Shown here in pieces: positions 16,564-26,732 of a stretch of DNA of 64,000 nt; position 1 is the stretch's first letter, and each line of letters opens with the position of its first letter. The stretch spans positions 1-64,000 of the forward strand of contig NZ_FTNM01000002.1 in NCBI RefSeq assembly GCF_900156415.1. Direction: 5' to 3'. The notes beneath the pieces are model-generated. The model searched no databases. It saw nothing but the letters and a program-made list of their open reading frames with translations, and was not told the origin of the DNA. Both the position numbers and the translations under genes were made by a program. The DNA is from Pontibacter lucknowensis (GTDB lineage Bacteria > Bacteroidota > Bacteroidia > Cytophagales > Hymenobacteraceae).

Positions 16564-17022
16564 ATGCTACGCTGGAAAGACATCATCTACTACGCCAAAT
16601 ACGGCAATCCTGAACCTTATGAAAAAGTAGAGAAAACGGAAGAGGAGTGGAGGCAAGAGCTGACGGAAGCTCAGTACCAGGTGCTCCGCCAGAAAGCAAC
16701 CGAACCGCCCTACCGCAATGCCTACTGCCGCTCTTACGAGCCGGGAGTCTATACCTGCGCAGGCTGTGGACAAATGCTGTTCAACGCTACAGAAAAGTAC
16801 CACGCCATTTCCGGCTGGCCCAGTTTTACACAACCGGCCAGGCGGGGAGCCATCCGCTATACCTTCGACGACAGTCATCATATGCAACGCATGGAGGCGA
16901 TCTGTAATGTGTGCGGCGGCCATTTGGGCCATGTTTTCAACGACGGACCTGAACCCGGGGGACTGCGCTACTGTATAAACTCAGCGAGTATGGTCAGGCT
17001 GCAGGACAGCCGTGAGGAGTAA
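16564..17022 (+). CDS. msrB: Peptide-methionine (R)-S-oxide reductase
   Basis: 152 aa. Reduces the R-epimer of methionine sulfoxide in proteins. Zinc-binding CxxC pairs are at Cys65/Cys68 (CAGC) and Cys114/Cys117 (CNVC), the SGWPSF substrate loop is at 83-88, and the catalytic cysteine is Cys137 in RYCINS. Where most members have a Leu after NSAS/NSVS this one has Met, a conservative change. No signal peptide, so cytosolic. It follows a DoxX gene by 49 bases, which fits a small oxidative-damage unit. Confidence 0.96.
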   Translation: MLRWKDIIYYAKYGNPEPYEKVEKTEEEWRQELTEAQYQVLRQKATEPPYRNAYCRSYEPGVYTCAGCGQMLFNATEKYHAISGWPSFTQPARRGAIRYTFDDSHHMQRMEAICNVCGGHLGHVFNDGPEPGGLRYCINSASMVRLQDSREE

Positions 17023-17068
17023 TAGCTTGCAGACGCTGGAGTATAACCGGGAGCTGATCAGCTATACC

Positions 17069-18196
17069 TTAATTGCATTTATTGTATTTCATCAGCTCCA
17101 TGGCGTTGCGGTTGCCCAACTGGTGCGCTTTGGTTAGGTCGGTGCAGGCTTTGGCAGTTTGCTTCAGGGCCATATAGCAGTAGCCGCGTCCCAGGTATGC
17201 GCCAGGTGATTGTGCATCCAGACTAAGGGCCCGTGTGAAGTCCTTTTCGCCACCGGCATAGTCTTTCACTTTGATTTTCAGCTCACCACGTTTCGTATAA
17301 AACTCGGCATTCTTGCTGTTAAGGCTGATTGCCTTGTTATAGTCTGCCAGGGCTTCCTGCGTCTGACCGGTCTGGGTATAAGCCATGGCGCGATTGGCGT
17401 AGGCCTCCGAACGGCTTTTATCCAGGGCAATTACTTTCGTCAGATCCTGTATGGCACCTGACGTGTTCCCGCGCATGTGACGGAGCAAGGCCCGGTTGAA
17501 GTAGCCATCAGCGTGTGCCGGATCCAGTTTAACGGTAGTGCCATAGTCTGCTTCTGCTGCCGTGTGCTGTGCCAGCTGTTCCAGTGCCAGTCCTCTGTGG
17601 AAGTAGGCCTCGGCCGAAGTGGCATCCAGCTGTATGGCCTTGTCGAAGTGTCGTTTGGCTGCTTCAAAGTCTCCGGCACCATCACTCAGCTTGCCCAGTT
17701 CGATGTGGGCTGGAGCAGAAGGGGCCAGTTCAATGCTTTTCAATAAGTGCTGTCGGGCGGGTGCTGTTTTGTTGTCGAGGAGCAGGGCCAGGGCGCACTG
17801 GTAGTAGAGGGCTGCATCCTGGGGTGCGAGACGGATCGCTTTGCCATAGTCATACTGAGCGCCTTCCATGTCCTTCAGGTACACCTTCACCAGCGCCCTG
17901 TTGCTGAAACCGTCTTTGCTTCCTGCATTGAGCAGCAAGGCCCGGTCGAGGTCTGTCAGCGCGGCTTCGTAGTTTTTGAGGTTCAGGTATGCCAGCCCCC
18001 GGTTGTAGAACGGCTCAAAGGTGAAGCTGTCGCGGGCGATGACGATCGTGTAGGCGGCCACAGCCTCCTGGTAGCGACCGGCGTCAAAGTGCTGGTCTGC
18101 TAAAGTAAGCGGTGAGGGCCCCGGATCCTGGGCATTGGCCTGTAAAACAGAAAACAGAAGAAGGAAGCTGAGTAGAATTCGTATCATGCACCGCAT
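17069..18196 (-). CDS. Exported TPR-repeat protein
   Basis: 375 aa; signal peptide to about residue 22 (LQANAQ), then roughly nine tetratricopeptide repeats filling the rest (motifs such as AEAYFHRGLALEQL, ADGYFNRALLRHM, SEAYANRAMAYTQTGQ, NAEFYTKRGELKIK, PGAYLGRGYCYMAL). It is a periplasmic protein-protein scaffold with no catalytic domain. A second ATG three codons in (18187) is equally possible. The TAA stop is followed directly by GGTATAGC (17063-17068 on the other strand). Separate from the TerB-like gene by 58 bases, same strand. Confidence 0.88.
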   Translation of the reverse strand: MRCMIRILLSFLLLFSVLQANAQDPGPSPLTLADQHFDAGRYQEAVAAYTIVIARDSFTFEPFYNRGLAYLNLKNYEAALTDLDRALLLNAGSKDGFSNRALVKVYLKDMEGAQYDYGKAIRLAPQDAALYYQCALALLLDNKTAPARQHLLKSIELAPSAPAHIELGKLSDGAGDFEAAKRHFDKAIQLDATSAEAYFHRGLALEQLAQHTAAEADYGTTVKLDPAHADGYFNRALLRHMRGNTSGAIQDLTKVIALDKSRSEAYANRAMAYTQTGQTQEALADYNKAISLNSKNAEFYTKRGELKIKVKDYAGGEKDFTRALSLDAQSPGAYLGRGYCYMALKQTAKACTDLTKAHQLGNRNAMELMKYNKCN

Positions 18197-18254
18197 TTAA
18201 AGTGCACAAAGTAACAAAATTGGCATCAATTCAGCTGCAATTTTTGAACCTGCT

Positions 18255-18716
18255 TCAATTGCATTGTTTGTCTCTGTTGAGAATCAGAATCACCCTTACA
18301 ATTTCCTGCGCTTTCTCCTCATCCAGGTCAAGGGCGGAGTAAAGGTATTGTATAAGCTCCTCCTCCTTCTCGGTCACCACGCAGTCTGACAGCACCAGTT
18401 GGATGGTGTGGGCAAACAGGGTCGGGCGGTTTTCCTCAGCTATAAAGTCCACGGAGTTGTCGATAAGCACCTTGCTGCCTACCTGGGCGTGGGCATAGAA
18501 TACGGATCTGCTGTAAGCCATGATGTCGTGCCCCTCAAACAGCTTTCTGTTGGCCAGGGTATGGGCCATCACATCCAGTTCTTCGTCTGCTACATCATCG
18601 TCCACAGCTACGCAGGCGTGCATAATAGCGATCCAGGCTTCCTGCTCGTTTTGTGGGGTATAGGTATAGGAATCGGGTACGTTGGTCCGACCTGTGGTGT
18701 TAAATACTCCTTCCAT
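18255..18716 (-). CDS. TerB-like domain protein
   Basis: 153 aa, all-helical and acidic. Repeated patterns of acidic residues (ACVAVDDDVADEELDVMAHTL and SDCVVTEKEEELIQYLYSALDLDEEKA) match the TerB/tellurite-resistance-like helical fold, in which a conserved Asp and Glu bind metal. No signal peptide. TerB-like domains act in stress sensing and membrane-linked complexes; a role in tellurite resistance is not implied because no ter genes are nearby. Lies between the TPR gene and the alpha/beta hydrolase gene on the same strand. Confidence 0.7.
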   Translation of the reverse strand: MEGVFNTTGRTNVPDSYTYTPQNEQEAWIAIMHACVAVDDDVADEELDVMAHTLANRKLFEGHDIMAYSRSVFYAHAQVGSKVLIDNSVDFIAEENRPTLFAHTIQLVLSDCVVTEKEEELIQYLYSALDLDEEKAQEIVRVILILNRDKQCN

Positions 18717-18796
18717 CTATTCTTTTATTGTTCAGTTATTGAGGTACTTGCTTGGTAATGCATTTGTTTTGTACGGCTCTGTTTTGAGTGGCCAAC

Positions 18797-19600
18797 TCAA
18801 GGCAGTTTTGCCAGTATGCGTTCCACCTCTCGCTTGTAGGCGGGGTTCTCATTCATGCCATTATGCCCCTGTCCTTTAAGCAGCACTAACCGGTCCGTTG
18901 GCTTTAAGTGTGCCTTCAGCTTTTCAGAGGACCCAGGGTAGATGATCTCGTCCAGCATGCCATGGAATAGCGCAATCGGGGCTTTGGTCAGCTGTACAAA
19001 CCGGAACGTCTCAAACTTATACCTGAGCAGGAAGGTAGGCACAAAGGGGTAGAGGCTCTGCATCAGATCGCCCAGGCTATAGTAAGGGGCCTGCAGGATC
19101 AGAAGCCGGGGCTTGTTTTCGGCTGCCAGTTTAGCCGCAGCGGCTGTCCCGATCGAGTAGCCGATCACCACGATCTGCTCTTCGCCATACCTGTTCTTCA
19201 GGACATCGTAAGCCGTCTGCACGTCTGCATAAAACTGGGATTCACCGCTGATGCTGCCCTCGCTTTTGCCATACCCGCGGTAGTCCAGCACAAACACATC
19301 GTACTGCAGGTCAGTATAGGTTTCGTATACCCAGCCCCAGGAGTCCACCGAGCCGGCATTTCCGTGCAGGTAGAAGACAAGCCCTTTCGGGTCAGGAACT
19401 TTAAAAAGCACACCGTGCAGTTTGGTGCCGTCGCTGGCGGGTATAGTGAGCTCCTCAAACTCCTGCCTGAACCCAAAACGGTAATCAGTGGGTAGTTTTT
19501 CCGGAAAGAAGATCAGGTTCTCTTGCTGAAACGATAAAAAACCCATAAGCAACAAGTATAGCGAAACCAGTACAATCCCAATGCGAACTAAAGTCTTCAA
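18797..19600 (-). CDS. Membrane-anchored alpha/beta hydrolase
   Basis: 267 aa. N-terminal hydrophobic anchor (about 6-24), then the family-typical segment NLIFFPEKLP and a hydrolase domain with nucleophile Ser in GYSIG, acid Asp in HGMLDEIIYPG and His in GQGHNGM. It belongs to the BEM46/YfhR-like serine hydrolases. Substrate unknown. The start codon is TTG at 19598-19600: it gives exactly the N-terminal anchor expected of the family and no ATG fits. Ends 80 bases before the TerB-like gene on the same strand; its start is 20 bases downstream of the P-type ATPase stop. Confidence 0.87.
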   Translation of the reverse strand: MKTLVRIGIVLVSLYLLLMGFLSFQQENLIFFPEKLPTDYRFGFRQEFEELTIPASDGTKLHGVLFKVPDPKGLVFYLHGNAGSVDSWGWVYETYTDLQYDVFVLDYRGYGKSEGSISGESQFYADVQTAYDVLKNRYGEEQIVVIGYSIGTAAAAKLAAENKPRLLILQAPYYSLGDLMQSLYPFVPTFLLRYKFETFRFVQLTKAPIALFHGMLDEIIYPGSSEKLKAHLKPTDRLVLLKGQGHNGMNENPAYKREVERILAKLP

Positions 19601-19620
19601 GGCTTAGGTATAGCAGCGGC

Positions 19621-22386
19621 CTAGTTACTGGCCGCCGCTTTCTCTTTTCGTTTGTTGATGCTAAAACGGATGGTCTTCTCGATGGTCACGATGATCAGCA
19701 GTACTACACCGGCGCCGAAGATGCGCAGCAACTGCATTGCATCCAGTGGTGCCGAGCCAAACAGGGTGTTCATGATCGGCAGGTAAATGAACAGTGCCTG
19801 AAAGAAGAACATCGCCGCGATACCGTAATACACCCACATGTTACTGAAGAAGCCGATCTGGCGCATGGGCCGCACCAGGGAGCGGCAGCTCAGCAGGTAA
19901 AAAGACTCCAGGACCACAAACACCGTTGTCGACACCGTGCGGGCCTCTGCTACATCTGTGCCCAGTATGCGGCGCTCGTACAGGTATAGGCCAAAGGCGG
20001 CGATCAGCAGGAGCGTACCTACCAGCAAGGTGCGCATGACCAGGTCTTTGGTCAGAATGGGCTCGTTTGTAGGGCGCGGCGGACGGTCCATGATACCCGG
20101 CTCCTTCGGCTCAAAGGCCAGTGTCAGGCCTAGCAGCACTGCAGTGGTCATGTTGATCCAGAGCAATTGCACCGGCTGCACCGGCAGCTGCGTGCCCAGG
20201 ACCACAGCGAACAAGATCACAAGTCCCTCACCGAGGTTGGTCGGCAGTGTCCAGACAATGAACTTGGTCAGGTTGTCGAACACGCTGCGGCCTTCCTCCA
20301 CAGCTCCTTCTATGGAAGAGAAGTTGTCGTCGGTGAGCACCATGTCCGAAGCGTCTTTGGCCACGTCGGTTCCGGTGATGCCCATGGCTATACCTATGTT
20401 TGCCTGTTTCAGGGCGGGGCCGTCGTTCACGCCGTCACCGGTCATGGCCACCACATGGTCGCGGGCCTGCAGGGCTTTCACAAGTCGCAGCTTCTGGTCA
20501 GGGGCTACCCGGGCGAATACGGCTGTTCTCTCGGCGATCTCCTCCAACTCCCGGTCCTCGATCTGCTGTAGTTCCTTTCCGGTGATGGCCTTGAGTTTGC
20601 CGTTTTCACGGGTGCCTTCCAGCCCGATCTGGCTGGCGATGGCGGAGGCCGTTGCGGCATGGTCACCGGTGATCATCTTCACGTCTATGCCTGCCTGCTG
20701 GCAAAGTTTCACAGCTTCCACAGCTTCCTTGCGCGGCGGGTCGATCATGCCCTGCAAACCGATAAATACCAGGCCGGAGCGCATGTTGTCGTGGTCTATA
20801 CTGTTGAGGTCTTCCGCCTCAGCCATGCCGAATGCGAGCACGCGCAGGCCTTCACCAGCCATTTGCTCTACCTGTTTGTTAATGCCATCCGTGTCCAGAC
20901 GACCGGTTTCGCCATCGGGCAGCAGCATGCTTTCGCTTCTTTCCAGCACGGCTTCCACGGAGCCTTTGAGGTATATGACGCGTCGTTCACCTTCGTGTAG
21001 GGTGGCCATGTACTGGTGTTCCGACTCAAAGGGAATGGCATCTTTGCGAGGCAGTTTCTGCTCCAGTTCGCCTCGCTCAAAGCCGGCTTTCTGTGCGGCC
21101 ACCACCAGGGCACCCTCGGTCGGATCGCCTTCGATGGTCCACTGGCCTTCTTTCTCTTTTACTGAACTGTCGTTGCAGAGCAGGCCCGCTACCAGTAGTT
21201 GCTCGAGCGCCTTGTTCGTGTTCAGGTCCACCTGCTGTTCACCTTCCTGTACCTGCCCTTCCGGGCGATAGCCCAGTCCGCTCACAGCGTATACCTTGTT
21301 GCCGGCCACGATCTGCTGCACGGTCATTTGGTTTTCGGTCAGGGTACCTGTTTTATCAGAGCAGATCACGTTTGTGCTGCCAAGCGTCTCCACCGCCACC
21401 AGCTTGCGGATGATCGCTCGACGCTTGGCCATTTTGGAAACCCCCAGCGCCAGCATAATAGTTACAGCCACGGGCAACCCCTCAGGTATAGCACCTACTG
21501 CGAGAGCCACCGCCACCATAAAGGTATCGCCCCAGTCCGCTCCACGTACGGTCTCCACAATAAACACTGCAGCGGCCAGCCCCAGAATAACCCAGAGCAG
21601 AAGGTGGCTGAATTCCTTGATCTTCTTGGTGAGTGGGGTCTCCAGGGTTTCTGCACTCGAGATCGACTCCTGTATTTTGCCTACTTCGGTCTTATCGCCC
21701 GTGCTCACTACCACACCGGTTGCCTGCCCATAGGTCACGACTGTGGAGGCAAAGCCCATCGAGAAGCGGTCGCCCAGCACATCGTCGGCCGCTACAGGCG
21801 CTGCGTTCTTTTCCACTGCCACAGACTCACCGGTCAGTGCTGATTCGTCCACTTTGATGTCGCGCACGTGCACCAGCCGCACATCAGCCGGAAACTTGTC
21901 GCCGGACTGTACCTGCACTATGTCACCGGGGACCAGCTCCTGTGCATTGATGTTTTGTTTTTTGCCATCCCGGATCACCTGTGCCTTGGCCGTCATGCTG
22001 CGGGACAGCGCATCGATGGCAGCAAGCGCCTTGGATTCCTGTATGTACCCGATGATGGCATTGACGAATACGACTCCGAAGATCACAGCTGAGTCAATGT
22101 ATTCTTCCAGCAGGAGGGTGACTACCGTGGCGACCAGCAGGATGTAAATCAGCGGCTGGTGAAATTGCAACATAAAGCGCACAAAGGCACTCTGTTGCTT
22201 TTTTGGCGTCATTACATTGCGTCCGTATTGCTCCTGCCGCTTCTGTACTTCAGTTTCTGTCAGTCCTTTTTTAGATGATACCCCCAGCAGCTCAAGTGCC
22301 TCCTGTGCGTCAAGGCTATGCCAGTCTATATGCTGGTCAGGGTTTAGCGGGCTTTTGCTTACTCTTTTCTGCTCTGTTACACTCAT
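19621..22386 (-). CDS. P-type cation-transporting ATPase (P2A/Ca2+-like)
   Basis: 921 aa from the ATG at 22386; an upstream TTG (22461) would add 25 residues outside the family start. In order: cation-ATPase N domain (about 20-85), helices M1-M2, actuator domain with TGES at 185-188, M3-M4 with the ion-binding PEGLP motif at 301-305, phosphorylation site D344 in DKTGTLT, nucleotide domain, hinge with [10 protein letters not shown], and a C-terminal six-helix domain. PEGLP plus the [17 protein letters not shown] pattern places it with Ca2+/Mn2+-type pumps; in bacteria the ion is often uncertain. Single gene. Confidence 0.94.
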   Translation of the reverse strand: MSVTEQKRVSKSPLNPDQHIDWHSLDAQEALELLGVSSKKGLTETEVQKRQEQYGRNVMTPKKQQSAFVRFMLQFHQPLIYILLVATVVTLLLEEYIDSAVIFGVVFVNAIIGYIQESKALAAIDALSRSMTAKAQVIRDGKKQNINAQELVPGDIVQVQSGDKFPADVRLVHVRDIKVDESALTGESVAVEKNAAPVAADDVLGDRFSMGFASTVVTYGQATGVVVSTGDKTEVGKIQESISSAETLETPLTKKIKEFSHLLLWVILGLAAAVFIVETVRGADWGDTFMVAVALAVGAIPEGLPVAVTIMLALGVSKMAKRRAIIRKLVAVETLGSTNVICSDKTGTLTENQMTVQQIVAGNKVYAVSGLGYRPEGQVQEGEQQVDLNTNKALEQLLVAGLLCNDSSVKEKEGQWTIEGDPTEGALVVAAQKAGFERGELEQKLPRKDAIPFESEHQYMATLHEGERRVIYLKGSVEAVLERSESMLLPDGETGRLDTDGINKQVEQMAGEGLRVLAFGMAEAEDLNSIDHDNMRSGLVFIGLQGMIDPPRKEAVEAVKLCQQAGIDVKMITGDHAATASAIASQIGLEGTRENGKLKAITGKELQQIEDRELEEIAERTAVFARVAPDQKLRLVKALQARDHVVAMTGDGVNDGPALKQANIGIAMGITGTDVAKDASDMVLTDDNFSSIEGAVEEGRSVFDNLTKFIVWTLPTNLGEGLVILFAVVLGTQLPVQPVQLLWINMTTAVLLGLTLAFEPKEPGIMDRPPRPTNEPILTKDLVMRTLLVGTLLLIAAFGLYLYERRILGTDVAEARTVSTTVFVVLESFYLLSCRSLVRPMRQIGFFSNMWVYYGIAAMFFFQALFIYLPIMNTLFGSAPLDAMQLLRIFGAGVVLLIIVTIEKTIRFSINKRKEKAAASN

Positions 22387-22521
22387 AGTCAGTTTGAAGT
22401 TCGTGTTGATGCAGCCAGCGGAGGAAAGGAATTCCCCCGCTGGTTGCACGTTTAATTCCAATACAAGGTGAGTATCTGAATTAAAATAACGCTTGCTCTC
22501 GCTTTGTTGTCATACGGGGAA

Positions 22522-23292
22522 TTACTGGGTGAGGTAGGCTCCATCCACAGCATAGTAGGCGCCAGTCACAAAGGAGGCTTTGTCAGAACTGAGCCAGATC
22601 ACCAGTTCTGCAACCTCTTCGGGCTCTCCCAGGCGGCCGATCGGGTGCTTGCCTGCCAGGAACTGCAACACCTCTTCGGTCATACCGGCATCGGTCAGCA
22701 GCGGCGTTTTGATAAAGGCAGGTCCGATGGCGTTGACGCGTATACCTTGAGCAGCATACTCGATGCCCCCGTTTTTAGTGAGTCCCACCACGCCGTGCTT
22801 GGCGGCCACGTAGGCGGCGGAGTTGGCAAAGCCCACCTGACCCAGGATAGAGGAATTGTTCACGATAGCACCGCCGCCGTTTTGCAGCATCTGTCTGATC
22901 TGAAAATGCATGCAGTAAAAGACGCTGTTCAGGTTCACGCTGATGACCTTGTTCCAGCCTTCGATGCTCATCTCACCGATCGGGTTGGCCTCACCGCCTA
23001 TACCTGCGTTGTTGAAGGCAATATCCAGCCGGCCAAATTTCTCCACGGCCTGCTGCACCATGCGCTCGCAGTCTTCCGGCTTCGAAACATCACCCAGCAC
23101 AAAGATGGCTTCACCGCCCTGGCCTTCTATCTCTTGCACTACCTGCATGCCCGGTTCTTCGTGAATATCGGACACAACTACTCTGGCCCCTTCGCGGGCG
23201 TAGAGGATCGCACTGGATTTGCCGATGCCCGAGGAACCGCCGGTTACAAGGGCTACTTTGCCTGTCAATTGTCTTTGTGATGATGCTGCCAT
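22522..23292 (-). CDS. Short-chain dehydrogenase/reductase
   Basis: 256 aa classical SDR. Cofactor loop TGGSSGIG near 17-24, NNAG near 92-95, catalytic Ser in NNSSILG, and Y-x-x-x-K in YVAAKHG. The sequence DIHEEPG after the second strand, with an Asp, favours NAD over NADP. It would oxidise or reduce a small alcohol or ketone; the substrate is not known. Closest in style to FabG/glucose-dehydrogenase-like members (GRLGEPEEVAELVIWLSSD). Stands between the P-type ATPase and the DUF2267 gene, all on the minus strand. Confidence 0.92.
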   Translation of the reverse strand: MAASSQRQLTGKVALVTGGSSGIGKSSAILYAREGARVVVSDIHEEPGMQVVQEIEGQGGEAIFVLGDVSKPEDCERMVQQAVEKFGRLDIAFNNAGIGGEANPIGEMSIEGWNKVISVNLNSVFYCMHFQIRQMLQNGGGAIVNNSSILGQVGFANSAAYVAAKHGVVGLTKNGGIEYAAQGIRVNAIGPAFIKTPLLTDAGMTEEVLQFLAGKHPIGRLGEPEEVAELVIWLSSDKASFVTGAYYAVDGAYLTQ

Positions 23293-23439
23293 TCTTTTCA
23301 GAGTTTTGAGTTTGGATCTTATTGGATTGAGTACAAATCTCTACATCAGACCCAAGCAAAAGAATGACCTCGGTCACCATTAAAACCGTTAGTTGTCAGT
23401 GCCGGGCCCTGTTGGTCTGCATGCCGCAGTAGGTATACC

Positions 23440-23901
23440 TTAGCCGCGGTGGCGCTCGGGCGCTGCCGGAAACAGCGGCTTTATGTCTGCTGGCATCTGT
23501 GTTGCAATATGCTGTAGCTGGCCTTCAGTGAGGTAGTGCATACTCAGTGAAGTCAGCACCACCGCGATCAGGTCTTCTGTGGACTGTGACCAGTTAAATT
23601 GCTGCTCTCCGTGCCTGGCCTGTTCCTGCTTCACGGCATCTTTAAACTCTTCCAGGCTCTCAAACTGCAGCGGCTGCTCCCGGTATTGCCAGTGCTCTGT
23701 GTAGAGGGCCTTCAGGAACATTGGCAATTGTGAGAGCACATGAAAAGACTCACTGATGGCGATTCTGTCCCGGATCGTGTGCAGGACCGCCCTCAGCAGA
23801 ATGTAAGTCTGTCCTTTTTCTTCCGGATGCCCCAGGTCTGCCGCCAGCTGGTTGATGTACTCATTACCTTCCTGCGCGAATTTTTCAAAATAGTTTGCCA
23901 T
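23440..23901 (-). CDS. DUF2267 domain protein
   Basis: 153 aa. The start YFEKFAQEGNEYINQLAADLGHPEEKGQTYILLRAVLHTIRDRI matches DUF2267: a helical soluble domain with the conserved Leu-Arg-Ala-Val-Leu-His-x-Leu-Arg-Asp pattern and later LPMFLKALYTEHW. Biochemical function unknown; members are commonly found among general-stress and ion-homeostasis genes, and here it follows a P-type ATPase and an SDR. Its TAA stop runs straight into a palindromic GGTATACC (23432-23439). Confidence 0.9.
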   Translation of the reverse strand: MANYFEKFAQEGNEYINQLAADLGHPEEKGQTYILLRAVLHTIRDRIAISESFHVLSQLPMFLKALYTEHWQYREQPLQFESLEEFKDAVKQEQARHGEQQFNWSQSTEDLIAVVLTSLSMHYLTEGQLQHIATQMPADIKPLFPAAPERHRG

Positions 23902-24127
23902 AGCTGTACATAGTTTTATGGTAGCGAAATAGAATTTGCCGGAGTCCTATGTAATTGCTAACGCGTAGTAAATGAGGATGTTTGGCAGGAAGTAGAACTA
24001 TGCATTATACCTATATAATGCTCTTTGAGTAGCGACCGGTACTGTAAGCCGCTCAGCGGAGAATAGATGATTTTTACTTCTGCATTCACTTCACTTCCTT
24101 TGTAGCCGAGCAAGTAGCATATACCTG

Positions 24128-24688
24128 ATGAGCAAAACAGAGCAAACCATCGTCGTCTCTTCGCGCAATCCCGTCAAAATAGAGGCTGCCCTCCGGGGTT
24201 TCCGCAAAATGTTCCCTGGTGTGCACTTCGAGGCCATACCTGTGTCGGTGCCCTCGGGCGTCGCAGACCAGCCTATGACTGACCAGGAGACTTTGACAGG
24301 TGCCCTGAACAGGGTGAACAATGCCTGTGCGGCACATCCGGAGGCTGATTACTGGATAGGTATAGAAGGTGGTGTGGAGACGCACGACGATGAACTGGCT
24401 GCTTTTGCCTGGGTGGTGGTACGGTCGGCCACAGGTATAGGCAGGGCCCGGTCTGCTTCTTTTTACCTGCCGGGTATTGTGGCTGACTTGGTGGGGCAGG
24501 GGATGGAACTGGGTGCAGCGGATGATCTGGTGTTCAACAAGTCTAACTCAAAGCAGGTATCCGGCGCCATCGGGCTGCTTACTGACAATGCGGTAGACAG
24601 GGCGCAACTCTACGAACAAGCCGTTGCGCTGGCACTGGTGCGCTTCAAGAACGAAGCGCTATACCTGCAGAAATCGCTGGAAAAGTAG
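24128..24688 (+). CDS. yjjX: Inosine/xanthosine triphosphatase (YjjX/DUF84)
   Basis: 186 aa. Hydrolyses non-canonical purine nucleotides ITP and XTP to keep them out of DNA and RNA. The family start VVSSRNPVKIEAALRGF, the SGVADQPMTDQET loop and GIEGGVE are all present, and the length is that of E. coli YjjX. Cytosolic. The ATG directly follows TATACCTG, so a GGTATA word occupies the position just before the start. Convergent with the C26 hydrolase gene, with only four bases between stops. Confidence 0.92.
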   Translation: MSKTEQTIVVSSRNPVKIEAALRGFRKMFPGVHFEAIPVSVPSGVADQPMTDQETLTGALNRVNNACAAHPEADYWIGIEGGVETHDDELAAFAWVVVRSATGIGRARSASFYLPGIVADLVGQGMELGAADDLVFNKSNSKQVSGAIGLLTDNAVDRAQLYEQAVALALVRFKNEALYLQKSLEK

Positions 24689-24692
24689 CCTA

Positions 24693-25622
24693 TCACTCGG
24701 GTTGGGTATCATCGCATTGCTGTTCCAACTGCTTTTCGGCTTCCAGGGCTGGCTGTGACATGGCAGCCTGCAGGTCCTGCTCCTCGATCTGCTGATTGAC
24801 CAGCCTGGCCTGCTGCACCAGTCCTTTGAATAACCGACGGTGTGAGCGACTCTGCGGCAGATACTCCGGATGCCATTGCACACCGATCATGAATTCCTGC
24901 TCCTGGTGTTCTATACCTTGCACGACCTTGTTGGGCTCACGGGCCACTATATTCACGGATTCTCCTGCTTCTTTTACTGCCTGGTTGTGCAGCGCATTCA
25001 CGCGAAGTCGCTGCGTCCCCAGCACCTGTGCGAGCTTACTCCCTGCTTTTATGTGCACTTTTTTCACCGGAAACACACTCGCCGGATTAGGCTCTTCAAG
25101 GTAAAAGGTGTTGATATCCTGGTAGAGGGTGCCCCGGAAGTAGACGTTCATCAGCTGCGCGCCCCGGCAGATGCCCATCACTGGCAGGCCTTTCTGGACG
25201 GCCTGATCCAGCAGCTGCAGTTCCAGTTGGTCGCGGGCACGGTCCAGTCCGAAGAAAAGCTTTCGACTCAGCAGCTTGCGCAGCAGAAAAACAGCCGGGT
25301 AGTAGACCCAGCTCACAAAGCGGCCCACCCGCTGAAAAATGTTTTTCCTCGGGTGCTGCAGCGTGCGCTGCAGGTACTCGTCCATCACATGCTCCTGTTC
25401 ATAAATAGTAGGGTCCACGTCAGCGCCTCCGCCTATGATCAGTCCCTGCAGACCATCAGCAGTGCGGGGCCTGGAGGGCGTGATGCGCACGGGCCGGCCC
25501 CCGGCAATAAGTACCGAGAGCGCCGTGAAGAACCAGGCGGCCCCGCCTCCCTTGTCCGGTCCGGTAATGCCAATGGTTGGTCTGCCGCGGTGTATCTTAT
25601 TTTTAGATTTTAGGATAGCCAT
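24693..25622 (-). CDS. Class I glutamine amidotransferase-like hydrolase (peptidase C26)
   Basis: 309 aa from the ATG at 25622; a start at 25652 would enlarge the overlap with the upstream gene from 20 to 50 bases. The C26/PuuD-like fold shows IGGGADVDP, nucleophile elbow GICRGAQ with Cys152, and the catalytic QWHPEY segment. Members cut gamma-glutamyl amide bonds, as in gamma-Glu-GABA hydrolysis. A hydrophobic insert at about 100-125 (VSWVYYPAVFLLRKLL) and a Gln/Glu-rich tail are unusual. It overlaps the amidoligase gene, a pairing recorded for amidoligase_2 systems, so the two probably act in one gamma-glutamyl or amide pathway. Confidence 0.9.
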   Translation of the reverse strand: MAILKSKNKIHRGRPTIGITGPDKGGGAAWFFTALSVLIAGGRPVRITPSRPRTADGLQGLIIGGGADVDPTIYEQEHVMDEYLQRTLQHPRKNIFQRVGRFVSWVYYPAVFLLRKLLSRKLFFGLDRARDQLELQLLDQAVQKGLPVMGICRGAQLMNVYFRGTLYQDINTFYLEEPNPASVFPVKKVHIKAGSKLAQVLGTQRLRVNALHNQAVKEAGESVNIVAREPNKVVQGIEHQEQEFMIGVQWHPEYLPQSRSHRRLFKGLVQQARLVNQQIEEQDLQAAMSQPALEAEKQLEQQCDDTQPE

Positions 25623-26613
25623 TCCGTATTCTTTTGATCCATTTGGTTTCAAATCCTAGCAGGGTATTCGCTTTGAGGTAGCCGTATTCTTTGCTGAGAT
25701 GCTCTACCATGCCCGGGTCGCTTGCCAGTTCCTCCACCCGTACCCAGATGTTCCATTCCTGTGCCAGCGTCCAGTCCGGCTGTGCGATCGAACTGTTGGG
25801 CAGTCTGTAATGAAAGGCACTGCGGGCCTTTACCTTGCCGAGTTTGGTATACTGCATCAGCAGGTCGCCTCTGAGGTGGGCTAGCAGCGGGTACAGGTCA
25901 AGCGGGCGGTTCCGGTCGGGGTTGTAGGTATGGTAATCTATGATAAACCCGTCCAGATCAGGGGTGTAGCCCGGGTTCAGCACAAGGGTCACGTATTCGA
26001 TCGGGTATGGGGCAATAAAGGGACTGATCTGCCTTGCCAGGTCGGTCCGGCCTTCTTCCAGCAGCCAGGGGTACAGCAGCAGGAAAGCGCGCAGATAGGT
26101 CAGCAGCGTACCGACATCCTGACGTGGAACCTCCACATTGATGTGGGTGCCGAAGGCGTTGGTGAGGAAAGACTGGGTTCCCTCAGCATGAAGCTTGTAA
26201 AGGGCCTCCCGCAGCTTTTCTATTTCCGCGAGCTCCGTGCAGGGAATGGGCGGACAGGCGATCTCGTTCGGAAACACCTTGCCGACCAGGCTACGGAGTG
26301 TTTCCTCTACCTCATCTTCCAGGGTACCATTCCCGATTTTGACATCCTCGAGGCGCAGATTGAAGGTCTCAAACACTTTTTTGTAGCGCTTTTCCGTCAG
26401 CAGCGTCAGGTCGAATTCAATCGTAAAATCGCCGAGCTTCGTGTCTGTTACCTTTTGTTTGAAGCGGTTTTCCTTTTGTATAATTCCCCCATACAGCTCC
26501 TGAACTAGTTGCGCCGAGTCTTCTATGCTTACATTGGTATACTCCAGCTCAAAGCCCACAGTGCGTAGCGCTCCTTTTTCATTGTGCAGTATGGGAGGTT
26601 GTTTGAATACCAT
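25603..26613 (-). CDS. Putative amidoligase (amidoligase_2 family)
   Basis: 336 aa from the ATG at 26613; the open frame extends 61 codons further but that part runs into the divergent GGT gene and lacks family sequence. The start TVGFELEYTNV carries the metal-binding acidic pattern of glutamine-synthetase-fold amidoligases; FTIEFD, FGTHINVEV and the ARSAFHYRLPNS segment supply the other expected acidic, His and Arg residues. Such enzymes are predicted to join a carboxylate to an amine with ATP, making peptide-like metabolites or modifying proteins. Coupled with the C26 hydrolase gene (20-base overlap) and divergent from gamma-glutamyltransferase. Product unknown. Confidence 0.85.
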   Translation of the reverse strand: MVFKQPPILHNEKGALRTVGFELEYTNVSIEDSAQLVQELYGGIIQKENRFKQKVTDTKLGDFTIEFDLTLLTEKRYKKVFETFNLRLEDVKIGNGTLEDEVEETLRSLVGKVFPNEIACPPIPCTELAEIEKLREALYKLHAEGTQSFLTNAFGTHINVEVPRQDVGTLLTYLRAFLLLYPWLLEEGRTDLARQISPFIAPYPIEYVTLVLNPGYTPDLDGFIIDYHTYNPDRNRPLDLYPLLAHLRGDLLMQYTKLGKVKARSAFHYRLPNSSIAQPDWTLAQEWNIWVRVEELASDPGMVEHLSKEYGYLKANTLLGFETKWIKRIRNGYPKI

Positions 26614-26732
26614 ATGTAAGTTTCCTGATAAGTTAATAAAAACGGCTATACAGGTATACGGTTCGGATGCGCCTCTTGCAGCCAGAGATAATCGATCCTT
26701 ACAGCCTGCAGCTATACCTGCTTTAAAACCCG

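Noticed and set aside
19937..21271. A 444-codon open frame antisense to the P-type ATPase gene
   Set aside because: It is a compositional shadow of a GC-rich gene with a complete set of P-type ATPase motifs on the other strand; its translation is Ser/Arg/Pro-rich with no domain.
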